Source: Congeria kusceri (lineage: Eukaryota > Mollusca > Bivalvia > Myida > Dreissenidae). From it: a DNA stretch of 64,000 bases. Both the position numbers and the translations under genes were made by a program. Within the stretch, counting starts at the first letter, position 1; every line of letters begins with the position of its first letter. The notes under the pieces were generated by a model. That model ran no database searches. It was not told the DNA's origin and saw nothing but the letters and a program-made list of their open reading frames with translations. The DNA lies in NCBI GenBank assembly GCA_027627225.1, contig CM051029.1, positions 71,100,578 through 71,164,577 of the forward strand, given 5' to 3'. Shown here piece by piece: positions 12,985 through 25,255 of this stretch.

Positions 12985-13129
12985 TGTTTGTTTTCGGTGT
13001 GATATCGCGTGTTATCGTCACCGGAAAGGGAGACAATTAATATTTCACGAGCGCTTGCGCGAGTGAAAATATGTATATTGTCTCCCTTTCCGGTGATGAT
13101 ATCACGCGTTATCACACCAAAAACAAACA
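12985..13129. repeat. Long fold-back palindrome 2
   Basis: Arms of about 65 bases pair almost perfectly: TCGGTGTGATATCGCGTG on the left with CACGCGTTATCACACC on the right, and GTCACCGGAAAGGGAGACAA with TTGTCTCCCTTTCCGGTGA. The loop is GAGCGCTTGCGCGAG-like, itself palindromic. No coding potential; such a hairpin could be cut or rearranged, or be the end product of a DNA element. Confidence 0.8.
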
Positions 13130-16100
13130 CATTTTCTTTTTATTTAAATGCTATTTGAATATTCTTTACGTTTGATTTTTATTAAGGGGATTTTCAACAC
13201 GATATTTACAAGATTACGTCCGCACTATTTTCTCTATAAGGCGTAGTAATCGGGATTAGTAATAAACATTACAGCGCCATCTTGGATTACGATTAAATGT
13301 GCTGTGGATTAGATCTAGTTAAGCAACTTAAATCCCCAACTAATTTTGACTCAATGCATTATCATGGCAGCGTGTTTACAGTACGACAGACTATTCATAG
13401 ACAACGCAGAATCCGTGCTTCTAAATTTATTTAAGTTTAGATTCAATTGGATACACGAAGTCGTTGAATAATGGTCAGCTTTTAAATCAAGAAGTTAATA
13501 CTCACTGCTAGCTTTAAATATATTTATGATCATAAAAGTACATATTGAAAGGGAAAGTGCGTTCAGTTCTCCGAAATTCAGTTTTCTAAAAATAGCGTGT
13601 GCGTAGTTGTTATGCTGTAAACAATAGTTAACACAGTCGCTTCATTCAAATGCACATGTGTTTTCGCAAGCAATTTAAGCTGATAAAACTCGTAGATGCA
13701 CGTTAAAATGTAAAACAACAAAAGATGTACTGTTAGGAGTGTTCTGGAATTGAATACTTCTACGTATATAGTGTTTTCTTTATTAATTATTCGGACTTAA
13801 CTACACAATTGGATTAACAGTCTGTCAAGAATTTGAAGAAAACAAGATGGCGGAGAATTCAACGCTGAACACTACAAACAAAGAACACACATTGGATACT
13901 TAAGTACTTAAGAGTGGTTACTGGATATAAAAACTTAATACACACAAAACAATATAATTATGTGCTTAATGAACACAAGTTATTACTTAATGGTACACTG
14001 GATTATTGTTATATTTTGGAATTGGAGAATGGGCAATACAATAATTATGTAAACAAAGGGAGACTACTGTTCAAAGCAATAGTAAACAACAAGTGCAAGT
14101 GTAATATGCTTGGATGAATAAAGTGCAAAGGATAAAATAAATACTTTGGCTGATAAAATTAAATTTGGACCAAGATGACGAGCTCCAATGCCTTGTGGGT
14201 AAAACTTGTAACCGCAACGCATTGTCTGTTCTAGTCTCCTTGGCTCAATACGACTGAGGAAAATCCAAGAGAAAATAAGAGGAAAGACACTTCAATATAT
14301 CAGAGAGGTATTCTTAACCTTTAGTGTTATTATCCTTCACTACTTTTCTTTTTTGGTAATTCTGTATAATAAATGGTGACAACACCTACAATTAAATGTT
14401 GTTCAAATCAAATCAAACTAAAAATAGTAGTCCATCACTGTGAGTGATATAGGGATATATCTCACTGATATTTTTTTATATTTCACTACTTAGCATTAAA
14501 TAAATTTCACTTCCAAGACTGTTCTAGTTAAGTTAGCAAACTAAGCATGACCAAGAGATTTCTACTATGTACATATATATTTCTGGAGACAAATTGGTTT
14601 CTCATCATTCCATCAAACATTCAGTTGCAAACATAAAGTAGTCAAGTTAATTGATATGTCAATTTTAATTTCATTCACATTCAAATTGCAAACTGACAGA
14701 CCGCACTTACATTCCTCGATATATGCACTCCGAATATATATAATTGGATAATTGCTTTACCATAGTTATAGATGTACATGTATGCTCTACAGCAAACACA
14801 TTAATATGCCATAAAAGAATATTTATTTTTAGAGATGTAATCTTTATTATTAAGTCATTATATATCAACATTTAATAAAGAAAGATTAAATAAACATATT
14901 GTTTTAGGTGCACAATATATATCATTGTAATCAGCATCTCGTGATTAACACGTATCAGTCTATTACGTGCATTGAATTGTCAGAGGTGTTTTACAGGGCA
15001 ACACATTACTTTTAAAACCTGCGGAGTAGACCAGTACTTAAACTGGTGCAGTTTACCGCGAGAACAACAAACAGACTCTTTGATGTGTCTAACGTTCGCC
15101 ATTGCAGACGAGTCAAAATTTGCGTTGCTTAACTTTGCACTGTGTGTTTATGGGATATTGTTAATATCTCAATCAAACTATGCGGCCATATGCAATAAAC
15201 AAGAGATATTCTAGTATTTCGTTTTCGCCCCTAGAATATCATTCTGTTATGATATGTTAGCAATGACGCATAATGAATGATGCTTGGGACATATATATGC
15301 AAGGACTTGTGTTCTTCGTCTTGTCTTGTTCTCAAAGATAGAATAAGTTATTATCTACTAGTTTATTATGAAACATGTGTCTCCTTATAGTATTTTTTCT
15401 AGTACATTACCTGGTGTTTATAACGTCTATATTGACTGTCTAGTACACTACAGAAATGTGTAAGATACTGAGTAAAATTATTTCGCATACAAGCAGCATG
15501 TATAGTGTATTGTTATTATTGTAAATATATATTTTGTAATATGTTCAGCTCTACATGTATATGAAGGAAATAAAGTTACACACCTTTCTGTTTGTGTTCT
15601 TTAAAAAAACATATACTTTACATCAGAATGTACAGCCTTACCTTTCCAAAGGCACTCAATATATCTGAGCAATTTGAAAAATGTTATATCTTTTTGCACG
15701 CATCACGCGTTGACAATATAAAATATATACTTAAGACATTAATACAATTTACATAATTCAAGCACATCCGTAATAGAGATTACAAACACAATGGGTTTCA
15801 TGTAGTCGCATTATCAACGTTCGTATTAAAGGCAAATAATGTCCATTTCCTCAATATATCTTGCTTTCAGGGATTTATAAGCCTTATAAATTTTGATCAT
15901 TTGATTATTTTGTTAATGTGTGGATGTGAATTCGGAGCAGAAGGGCATGGTCAAATAAGTTATCTGAAGCAACTATAACTGATTATTTGAATGAGCATTA
16001 TGTCCGTATTCTGTCTAAATAAATGATGTTATAATTGTAATAATGTATAATTATATGTTTGAACAATTCCAGCCGAGATGGAGATTACTGTCGTCCATTT

Positions 16101-17180
16101 CTATACACAGAAACGTTTCAAAACCATTTATGCAGGAAGAGAAAATGTTATAATTACGAATTCAACTACAATTCAGGCTACGATTAGTTGCTGGTTTCTA
16201 CATGTTTCCGTACAATATTGCATGACGCTTAACCAACATGTATACATAGCAATCGCAAAGGAAGAACAGCTATTTCAATGGTCTTGGCACTAAGGGGAGA
16301 GAATTTTGGAAAAAAACTCTTGCGTTTACTTCTGTTGCTATGGGAGATAGGGTCTAGGTACGATTTATATATCTGAGTACGATGTACGCCTTATATTTTT
16401 ACAATACAGGTACACTTCATTCTCTGGCACGCTAATTTATCTGAAATGTACAAAAACATTTTCTTTGATGCATTAGTGTGTATTTATTACTGATTCACTG
16501 CATTCGCTGACGCCTTTATTCATATGGATATAATTATCAGACTTGTGTCGGTATCTGGTTTTGCTCTGTATTGGTTTATTAATGTGTTGATATACTCAGC
16601 ATTTGCTTTCAAAGTATAGTAAATAATTATTCGAACAAAGAATCATAATAGTATGAGTTCTTGGTAAACAAATAAAATTACATACTTGAACTGTAATTAT
16701 TTTACACCCCATATGCCAACTATGTTATTCAAAACAGACGATACTATTTATTTTAGACTGGAAAAAATATAAACTACTACAGTAAATCTTTTTGAAAAAT
16801 CTGTACGCACGTTTAACCTTTCAAAAAAAGATAAAACCTTAACCTTTTACTCATAACGCATATCGCAATCAAATGATCTATCTAGGGAACCATTTTTAGC
16901 GTTCGCATTTGTTTTGTTCACACTCTAACGAGCCTGAGGCGCATCATATAGAGTGAAATATATATTTGTACTATGCAATTGTATGATTGTAATCGCAAAC
17001 GACAAACATGTCCCAATCACAAAAAATATCGTTACGAATTTTTTTTCATTATGTATATAGCGTTAAAACACATAAGGCTTAAAGTTATTTAACGGAACAC
17101 TTACAAAACAAAGCAACCCTTGACCCAGAGAAATAAGCTGGCATAAGTGTGGCATGTGCATGTTTATATTTATGTCATTT
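13130..17180. other. Long intergenic stretch with one small Kozak-like ORF
   Basis: No recognised gene. Two YY1-like cores face each other: GCGCCATCTTGG at 13274-13285 and AAGATGGCGG near 13845. The latter contains an ATG at 13847 that opens an 18-codon frame ending at 13903. A 80-codon frame at 14972-15214 has three cysteines in its first half but no domain or splice support. The remainder is AT-rich. Confidence 0.4.
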
Positions 17181-17181
17181 T

Positions 17182-18145
17182 CTCGAGATATTAAGTAATG
17201 GAAACGACGTAATTAGTCGTGGTAACGACTTATTATGTCGAGGGAACGACTTAATCAGTCAATCAATTCAACAATTCAGACAGATATGCGTTCACCGAGA
17301 ACCAGTTAACTTGAACACACAACATTATGTTAGAGTATCTTATGGGGCTGTTTAATAAATTCGCGGAATTTCTCTATTTCTTCAACCTAATGTGATTTAT
17401 CAAAAACAAAGTTCATCTTGAGATACGTTTGCTTATGGTTGACTCACAGACCAAACATTATAGTGATACATGGAACATTAAATTTTATATGGAACATAGA
17501 ACAAGATTACTGTGCAGTACTTGAAGCACGACGACGTCAAATTAACGTCACATAAACGTCAAAGTGAAGAGCGCGTTTAACTTTCTCGACGTAGTCACCA
17601 CCTGTCGCCACACACTTTCTATGTCTATGTACCCACTGATCAAATGTAACATTGAACCGTTAATCGTTATTGAATGATAACATAATTTCTCTCGATTTGT
17701 TTTGCAACTCTAGCGACGTTTCAATTTGACTTATATATATTTTGACTTTTCAACCGCACATCGAGTGCGTTTCAAATGTATTGAAAATGGCATGCTTCAA
17801 GTCGCTCGATAGTGGTTGCTATAGATACTAATATATCGTCGATGTGTTAATGAAAATAAAAACCCATTTTAAAATAGCATATGATATGTGTCAAACTACT
17901 TGTGCGTGTGTTTTCATGTAAATTGATCGAAAAATAAAGCTTTAGAAAGAGCATTCCGCGAATTTATGAAACAGCCCTCGTATATCAGCCCTTTGAAACT
18001 ACTTGCTTGTAAAGAGCGAGATTTCTGATTGGTTAATAAAGTCGTTACCACGAAATAATATGTCGTTCCCACGACTTAATTATTTCGTTCTTACAACTTA
18101 ATGTCTCGTGCCCAAGACTTAATGTCTCGTTTCTGCGACATAATT
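17182..18145. repeat. Inverted 21-bp minisatellite arrays flanking a TIR element
   Basis: Three 21-bp units start near 17201, 17222 and 17243 (consensus GGTAACGACTTATTATGTCGA). At least five units in the opposite orientation start near 18042, 18063, 18084, 18105 and 18126. The two arrays are therefore inverted relative to each other and enclose about 780 bp, within which lies the separate TIR element at 17345-17977. An element inserted into a palindromic minisatellite would give this nesting. Confidence 0.65.
17345..17977. mobile_element. Non-autonomous element with 25-bp TIRs
   Basis: The first 25 bases (17345-17369, beginning GGGCTGTTT and ending CGCGGAAT) and the last 25 bases (17953-17977) are reverse complements with a single mismatch. 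The 633-bp unit has no transposase frame. Internally it carries several ACGTCA motifs near 17535-17570. A MITE-like DNA element is the best reading; no target-site duplication could be assigned confidently. Confidence 0.65.
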
Positions 18146-18205
18146 ATGTATTTTCTTCCAGATAAGGTACTGTTGCCAGGACATATTAATCGTGGGACCA
18201 ACTTT

Positions 18206-18883
18206 AAGCCTCAGTCACACATTGCCGATAGCGTCCCGACAGCGCTACGATATAAGTAATGAAAAGTCGGGAATGTCGGGACGATCTCTGGAGGTGTCGG
18301 AATGCTGTCGGTACGCTGTCCGAAGAATCGGACTTATCGGGACATGTTCGGCGTGATCGACCAAGCACTCCCGACAGTTAAGGTTTTCCCTTAACAGTCG
18401 GGAGACTCAGCCGAATTTGTAAAGTCGCGACTCTGTCGGGATAGATTCGGCTGTGTCGGTTCAAATTCGGGACGGTATTGGGACGTTATCGGGACACTGT
18501 CCTGTGGAACGGGATCAATAATGCATTATAAATTATATAGAAATGTTACGTCTGGAGTATTGCGGTAGTCACACATTCCCTATCGTGGCTCCCGACAGCG
18601 TCCCGATAGCGCAACGAAACAAATAATCAAACAGTCGGGAATGTCGGAACGCTGTCGGAACGCTGTCGGGGCACTGTCGGGAAACTGTCGGGTCTCATTC
18701 GGGAGAATCAGGACGCAGTCGGGACTCTGTCGAAACGCTGTCGGGACATATTCGATCTTGTGATCAAAAATTTAATTTTGAGCCCCGAATCTCAGAATAT
18801 TGTCCCGTCTTTTGACATATTTGATTTGGGACGCTGTCGGCTCAAGAACGGCAGTACAAATCTGGAATGTGTGACTTAGGCAT
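18206..18883. repeat. GTCGGGA-rich element, two same-direction copies
   Basis: The block is filled with short, irregular repeats of GTCGGGA, GCTGTCGGGA and the complement TCCCGAC, in a GC-richer context than its surroundings. Two copies in the same direction start at about 18214 (TCACACATTGCC) and 18569 (TCACACATTCCC). The outer ends, GCCTCAGTCACACATT at 18208 and AATGTGTGACTTAGGC at 18866-18881, are inverted, so the whole may be a TIR element with an expanded internal simple motif. No coding frame. Confidence 0.65.
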
Positions 18884-19163
18884 AAAGGCCTAGTTTAATC
18901 CGTCTTTATTTGACCCCACCCCCAAATCTGGGGTATTGTACCCCTGTGTATTGACACTCTGCTGTGGTCACAGTGTGGACACAGTGTGACAACCCTTATC
19001 AGCTGATATCAATACACTGGTGCAAAGGAAACAGTGCACTTAACCATTGCCCAGTCAGCTGAGAGAAAATATTACAGATAATGATACGCGATTGTACGGT
19101 GGACTAATACACAGAGTGGAATACCCCACGGGGACGCCAGACATTCCTTAAACTAGGCCTTTA
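18883..19163. mobile_element. 281-bp MITE with perfect 16-bp TIRs
   Basis: The ends are TAAAGGCCTAGTTTAA (18883-18898) and its exact reverse complement (19148-19163). Sub-terminal GGGGTATT and AATACCCC also pair. No coding capacity. It abuts the GTCGGGA element directly, suggesting a preferred insertion site or one composite unit. Confidence 0.75.
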
Positions 19164-20400
19164 AATAAAAACATGTCTGTTCCACCGCAGAGAAATGTAC
19201 AGTAAATATATTACAACATTGATTTTGTGCTGAGCTATATTGAGCAGTGCTGTTTGTTCTTCTCGCAGTGGTCACCCCTTCATCAATATAGCATAGCAGG
19301 GGAATTAACAGTTGAAACTGTTTCAAAGTGTGTTTTCACTGAGTAATTCCAACATAAAGTTCCATGCAAATATATATACAACCTTTAGAATGCGATTGAT
19401 AAACATAGTCTTTATTTCGTTTGTTATACAGACGATAAAAATTGCTATATTGTTGCCTTGCTAGATTAAGTTTAGTCCCTGAAAACAAACTGCTGAAAAT
19501 GTAAGAAATGTAAAGGTCAACAAATCTTTTTCTTACCAAGTTACAGTTTCTTGGGAGAGTTACTGTCTTGAGCAAGATCAAAACGGCAAGCACATCATAA
19601 ACCGAGTAAAGTAGGAGAAAAGAAATACAATATATGCTTAATTCGATATTTTACAGAAACTACTGCATCCTTCTATTGCCTTGGTTATTGCTTTACCATT
19701 GATAAATTAAATTGTAAATAAACTGGATTTACATACATGTATAACTCATTGATGTGAATTACTGTGCTATGTGCCTAATATTGACGAATATACTGTATAA
19801 TAATGTGCACTACAGCGTTATGTGTTCAATATTGACTAATAATACGGGAAACAAAATAGGATTGTACTCCTTTATAGGCCCAGTTTTGATCATTGTTTTT
19901 ATCATTTATTTTTATTATAATTTAAGATCATACGATGGCACGAGAGTGTTTCTAAAACATTATCCTACTGATGATGGAGTTTTATTTTAATTTATTATAC
20001 ACGTAATATTATATTTAATTAAAATTTAAATTGAAACTTCGTATCTCACATAATATTCACAAAATTTACATTTCGTATTCACAACGTTCTGGTATATAAG
20101 ATTTGTGTCTACGATACATGGGCCATATATCAACATATAAGCCGAAAACTTGAAATTTGAAAATGTAGCAGTAAATATTGACGTCTGTATCTACTAAGTT
20201 TTATTAGCGCATTATAGCGGACATAAACAATATATATATTTGTAGTAAACTGCGACCAAAACGCATTCAGAATAACTGCAACTTTTATTAAAAATAGACA
20301 ACCAAAGCTCTGAATAATGTTCCATTTTATTTTTTAGGACTGTTTTATACCGAGTTTATTTCGTTTCTCCTGCGTCGCCTATTTTTCACAAAATACTCAA
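19164..20400. other. Intergenic, nothing recognised
   Basis: AT-rich; no gene, RNA gene or repeat recognised upstream of LRR gene A. Confidence 0.5.
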
Positions 20401-20401
20401 A

Positions 20402-20524
20402 CATTCCTTGGTAGCTATACCCATCTAGGTAGTTGACGATTATTAACAACGATAAGCTGTCATAACACCCGATCTACGTATAAGGTCTAAACAACCAAAG
20501 TATTGAAGTAAAAAATGGAAAGAG
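20402..20524 (+). promoter_or_regulatory. Upstream module and non-coding exon 1 of LRR gene A
   Basis: Bases 20402-20455 align with the upstream regions of genes B (27603-) and C (33123-): all share ATTCC, then GTAGCT, then a GTTGAC or GTGGAC core and an ATTATTA/TTATCA-like block. Exon 1 ends at 20524, where GAAAGAG meets the donor GTAAGT; gene C has the same TATTGAAGTAA...GGAAAGAG end followed by GTAGGT. The ATG inside this exon is followed immediately by the donor and is absent from C, so the exon is taken as untranslated. Promoter versus 5' UTR cannot be separated by eye. Confidence 0.5.
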
Positions 20525-20943
20525 GTAAGTGATATTATGTGTGATATTTATAACGTCTCTAATATACATTGTTCATGACTCAATTCATATAGATTTTGTT
20601 TCAATTGTGTAACTATATCCATAAGTTTAAAATACACAAATTTTACAATGCAAAAAACATGTACGAACGTGTTAAACGGACTGGTTTTATAGATGATATA
20701 TATTCATGCAGCGTAAAGAGTCAAAGTTGTGAATCAGAATATGTTGTACTATTTGTCAATTGCTCCGCATTGTGTGAAAAAGCATCGTGGAATATATCTC
20801 ATTTAATAGTTCAGTTTGGGTTTTAATTAGGCAAGTCAACTATGAAATTCCACACGCAACAGTATAAATAATGCAGTGAATCATGAACATGAATTGAATT
20901 TATTTCAGATACCTTCATCGCCGTTATAACAGCAAACTTGGGC

Positions 20944-22777
20944 ATGTATTTCAAGCTTAAGGTAGTTGGTTTTATTAAATCAAACATTGTCAGACACATC
21001 TCATTCAAACACATACTATGGATTACATGAAATTAGTTAACAGATTCATTGCACAGCGTAATTAAGAATGTTTGTTTAGTGATTCCTCATATACCATATG
21101 GAAATAAATGGAAATTATTGTATTTCCTTTATTTAAAAGAATTTTAGCTTAAAATGTCTGTTATAATTATTTAAGTTATACATGCATGTGTTCATAACAA
21201 AATATTTGAAAATATACGACATTTCGTGTTTACCATAGCGCAACTAAAATTCTTGTAAATATAGAAAATACAACAATATCCGTTTGGTGCGTTATAACTT
21301 TTATTGAGTATATGTGTTTGATGTACTGTTTCAGATTTCACTTCTGTTAGTATTGACCATCGGGCTGTCTGTACAACCACAACCATTTAATCCTGATCAT
21401 CACTGTCCGCCCCAAGGCATGACAAGCAAATGTCACTGCACACCTGCGCTTATTGAATGTCGGAACCAAGGACTCACGAATGTTCCTTATTTCACTAAGA
21501 CGAGCTGGCCATTTAAGATTCTAGATCTAAGCAGAAATAATATCGCGCACATTAACATACGAGCGTTTAACGACGTTAACGTCACCGAAATCGACCTGTC
21601 AGACAACTTTATTTCAACAATTCACAAGGAAGCATTTTCCACTTTGCGAAGGCAGCTTAATCATTTGGACTTACACAATAACATTCTTCGGCATATACCA
21701 TCAGTTCTTTCTCAACTTGATAACCTGACGATGCTAGACGTGAGTTACAATCCCATACCACACACAGGGTTTACCGATAATATTATGCGTCAAATTGGAG
21801 ACTTTCTGCAGGAATTCAGTTTTGGTGATACAACTCTTCAGGAATGGCCCGGCACGCTGCATCATTTCCCAGAACTAAGAATCTAGAAATTTTACGGAGG
21901 CACAATGGACCGTAATCCAATAACAGCATTTTCCTCATTCGAATGGACGCTAAAGAAGCTGTGGTTACAAAATACAAGTCTTATTGATGTTCCGCTGGCC
22001 TTACATTATCTCCACAGCGTTGACGAACTCCATTTCGACAATAACGTTCACGTGGGAGACGCCGGTATTCTAGTATCAGCTTTTGCTGGAATGACTAGAA
22101 GCTTGCAGACAATGACATTGGAAAATAATGGTCTTTCGACATTTCCATCCGTTCTTCAAACACTGATGTCTCTTCATAACCTAAGTCTCGCAAAAAACAA
22201 CCTGCAGTTCGTTGATGACAAGGCCGTCAGTTTTTTAGGGAGCAACATGACAATACTAAACCTTCAGGAATGTAATTTGGACCGAATTCCAGAAGCATTA
22301 TCTAGGCTAGATAACCTTCTAGACCTCGATGTCTCCTACAACATGATCGCCACAATCGAGAAGAATGATATGCAGGCGATGTCACAGCTGCGAATACTCA
22401 CGCTTTCACACAATCCGTTACACTACGTATCAAAAAGCACCTTTCATGGCCTTACCCATCTGGACTCGCTCGTTGTGCAGAACACATCGTTACACGAAGT
22501 TCCTGAAGCGATCAAGAACCTTCCGCGTCTAACAAACATAGACCTACGGAATCGAACATCAACTGTTGAATGCAACTGCGATCTGACCTGGCTCTACTGC
22601 TTCATGAAGAATAACAACACCTACCTGACAATACAGGGCGAATGTTGCAATATTCAGAGGACAATAGAACAATATGTGAAGAGAGATGTCGCAAGTCAGT
22701 GTCCAGTTAACTGGAGCGCTAATTTAGTATCGATGAACAATTCATATCAGTGTACGATTGTGCCCCGACATTGCTAA
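20944..22777 (+). pseudogene. LRR gene A: secreted LRRNT-LRR-LRRCT protein, one in-frame TAG
   Basis: Model: exon 2 (20909-20961) supplies MYFKLK from the ATG at 20944 and ends at a GTAGTT donor. Exon 3 starts at 21335 after TTTCAG in the same phase, continuing ISLLLVLTIGLSVQP, so the intron splits the signal peptide. Then come an LRRNT cap (C-P...C-x-C-x6-C), about 14 LRRs with LxxLxLxxN cores, and an LRRCT beginning CNCDLTW. The frame is open for 486 codons except for one TAG at 21884-21886 (codon 190). The aligned codon is ATG in gene C and TTG in gene B, so a single T-to-A change from TTG would create it. Compared with C, the C-terminus runs about 20 residues longer. No membrane anchor. 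AATAAA lies at 22844. Likely a recent null allele or pseudogene; readthrough cannot be excluded. Confidence 0.8.
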
Positions 22778-22849
22778 GTTTTATATAAACACCTTTGTAC
22801 GTTTTGTGTTGAGTAAAACTGCGGTCCTATAGTTTCATCTACGAATAAA

Positions 22850-24655
22850 GTTGTATACATTATCTCTTTATTCAACGATCTTTTTTCTTCAGCACCATTA
22901 TCCTCAAGCAACAACGGAGAGCAAATGGACCGATTATCGCAGTTCATTACATGATCAGAACATGCACGTTCATCATGATGCAAACGTGATCTTAACGACT
23001 TTCAACATATTTTTCGCGCGCTTTTGTTGTGAAACAGGTGGTAATTTACTTTGTAAATGAAATGTGTATAAAAAGGATAGCATGCACAGTGGAAATGGTG
23101 TTTAACTGCCCGCAAACCCTAACGTGCTTGCCTGTTGTTCGCAAGCGGTAGTTTATTACTCCAAACTTAATGTACCACATAGACAGATTGATAGTCATAC
23201 TACTACTAAAACAATCCAACATAATGTGGAATACAGTTTTAATACCGTGTTGACTGGACCAGATCGTTCCTAGAAGCTTGTCCTTCAGTTGTTGTTTTTT
23301 TAATTTCGTCTGAGACCTTTGAACAGTAAAATGTATGTCTGGGAATTTAAAGATGTCTTTCAATGCAAATGTAACTCTATTTATATTGATCACTCTCATT
23401 TTTCACACTGTTTTTCTCATGTCAGGTGAGAAACGGTTAATATTGTAACAATATATAAATAAAATTAACGAATTAGGATCGAGTCTATGCACTTGGAATA
23501 AATAGGTTACATTGCAAATATGTGTAGTAGGGTATTATTAGTGTTAGTAACTGAGGGTGTATGAGATATACACTCTCAGTGGTTTCATACCATACGAGAG
23601 CGACATCTCACCGACTACTTTCACTGGTTCCTTTTAATTGATATCACTTGACAATACACGAAAGAAATATTACTAAATAGCACGAAACACATACATTGAC
23701 GTCACGAAAAATGACGTCATTAGACTTCGTCATTAGACGTCTATGGGGTATTGAAATATACCCATGATGTATGGAAAATACCCCTGATCATGTGACAGCT
23801 CTTAGCCAATCAGACCTCGTCATTTATGTAGGAGGTGATATATATTTTAAATCCACACGGAGGAGCCCGCATTTGCATGATACATTCTTTTAGACATGAT
23901 GCAAACGTATAATAAAAATTAAATTCATCAAAATAGTTCTTGCAAATGGAGGTCATTTTTAAAGGTGCTTAAAAACTGTAAATGTTCTAGTTCACAATAA
24001 CAATATAAAGGCTTAAAAACAAAGTTTTATACACAGATTCATTTCATACGAGCACTTTAAGTAAGTGTTGTGTTTAACCTTTGAAACCTAAACATTATAA
24101 TCAAACGAATCACATTCAGGATTTGACAAAAGCACAGTGACTAAACACCAAACGACGATTAATTATGTATGATTTTCTATATTCAATAAATGATAAGTCG
24201 TAGGTTTTCACACTGTAAATACCCATCCATGAAGTTTTAAATCTTTGTTTGAGTTTGTTTTGTGTTACCTTTATTTTCATTAGTTATGTGTATATACATA
24301 CATACACAAATTTGATTTGTTAAGCACAACACAACAAGTATTACAAGAAGTATTACAATCAAATCGGTTCTATTTCAGTCATAGTAATAAAAAACTCAAA
24401 TTTTAATCGTTTCTATAATAATAATTATTTATTTAGTAAATTATGTATAAGGTTTTATTCAAATTTTAAACGTAATTATGTCGAATTTACGAATAGGTTA
24501 CTGGAGCTAGATCAGAGAATAAAACAAATTGCGAATGCTCACCCATAATTAAATTAATGTGCCATACGTACGTACGATGAACAGTTAATACATTTGATGA
24601 TTTTATAAACGCTCCCGAGAGTTATATCTAGGGTAAAAACTATGTAGTTAAACAT
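22850..24655. other. Intergenic between LRR genes A and B (left part)
   Basis: No gene recognised. There is a 31-bp imperfect palindrome at 23550-23580 (CTGAGGGTGTATGAG and partner) and, 120-160 bp further, a TGACGTCA/GACGTC cluster (23698-23745) and a CCAAT near 23814. Confidence 0.5.
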
Positions 24656-24658
24656 ATA

Positions 24659-24710
24659 CATCATCATCATCATTATCATCATCATCGTCATCATCATCAT
24701 CATCATCATT

Positions 24711-24781
<71 letters not shown>

Positions 24782-24814
24782 TAGTATCATCATCATCACC
24801 ACCATCATTATCAT
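24659..24814. repeat. (TCA)n trinucleotide microsatellite
   Basis: About 155 bases of near-perfect TCA/ATC repeat with a few interruptions. The complementary strand reads as a run of Met codons with occasional Ile and Thr, which is an artefact of the repeat and not a gene. Confidence 0.95.
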
Positions 24815-25255
24815 TAATCTTCGATCAAATAAATACAAAAAACAAAAACAAATAGCAATGGGTATTTGTATCTGATAGTATGTTTAACATATAAAGCGAT
24901 GTTTTTCTATCCAAGAGCTCATGCGCTGGTAGTGAAGCGACTGGACAAGCATCTCTTCACTGTGTAAACCCTATAAACAAACCGCTTACTGAAAATAAAC
25001 TAAAGAAATATTTATTTTTGCAAAGTTAATATATATTATAATTAAATCTATAACACAGTGATCTGTGAATGGTATCATCTAAAATAAATAATTTTGGATG
25101 GGCGGTGGGAATACTGTCTCTTTCATTATCCAGCTTGTTGCTGTCAAAAACAGACCTTGAATGAAAATAATTGAAGAGTACTGTGTACGTGTGAGTATTA
25201 AGTCGCGTTTTGATTTAAACGAATAATGATTTTAAGTCCACATTGAAAAAGCAAT

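Noticed and set aside
14972..15214. 80-codon plus-strand frame with several Cys in its first half
   Set aside because: No recognised motif, no splice sites and no conserved neighbour; left as unexplained.
20596..20826. 76-codon frame in the first intron region of LRR gene A
   Set aside because: Lies between proposed exon 1 and exon 2, no domain features, and not found in the matching introns of B or C.
24554..24838. Minus-strand frame made of long Met runs
   Set aside because: It is the complement of a TCA trinucleotide microsatellite; no domain or start context.
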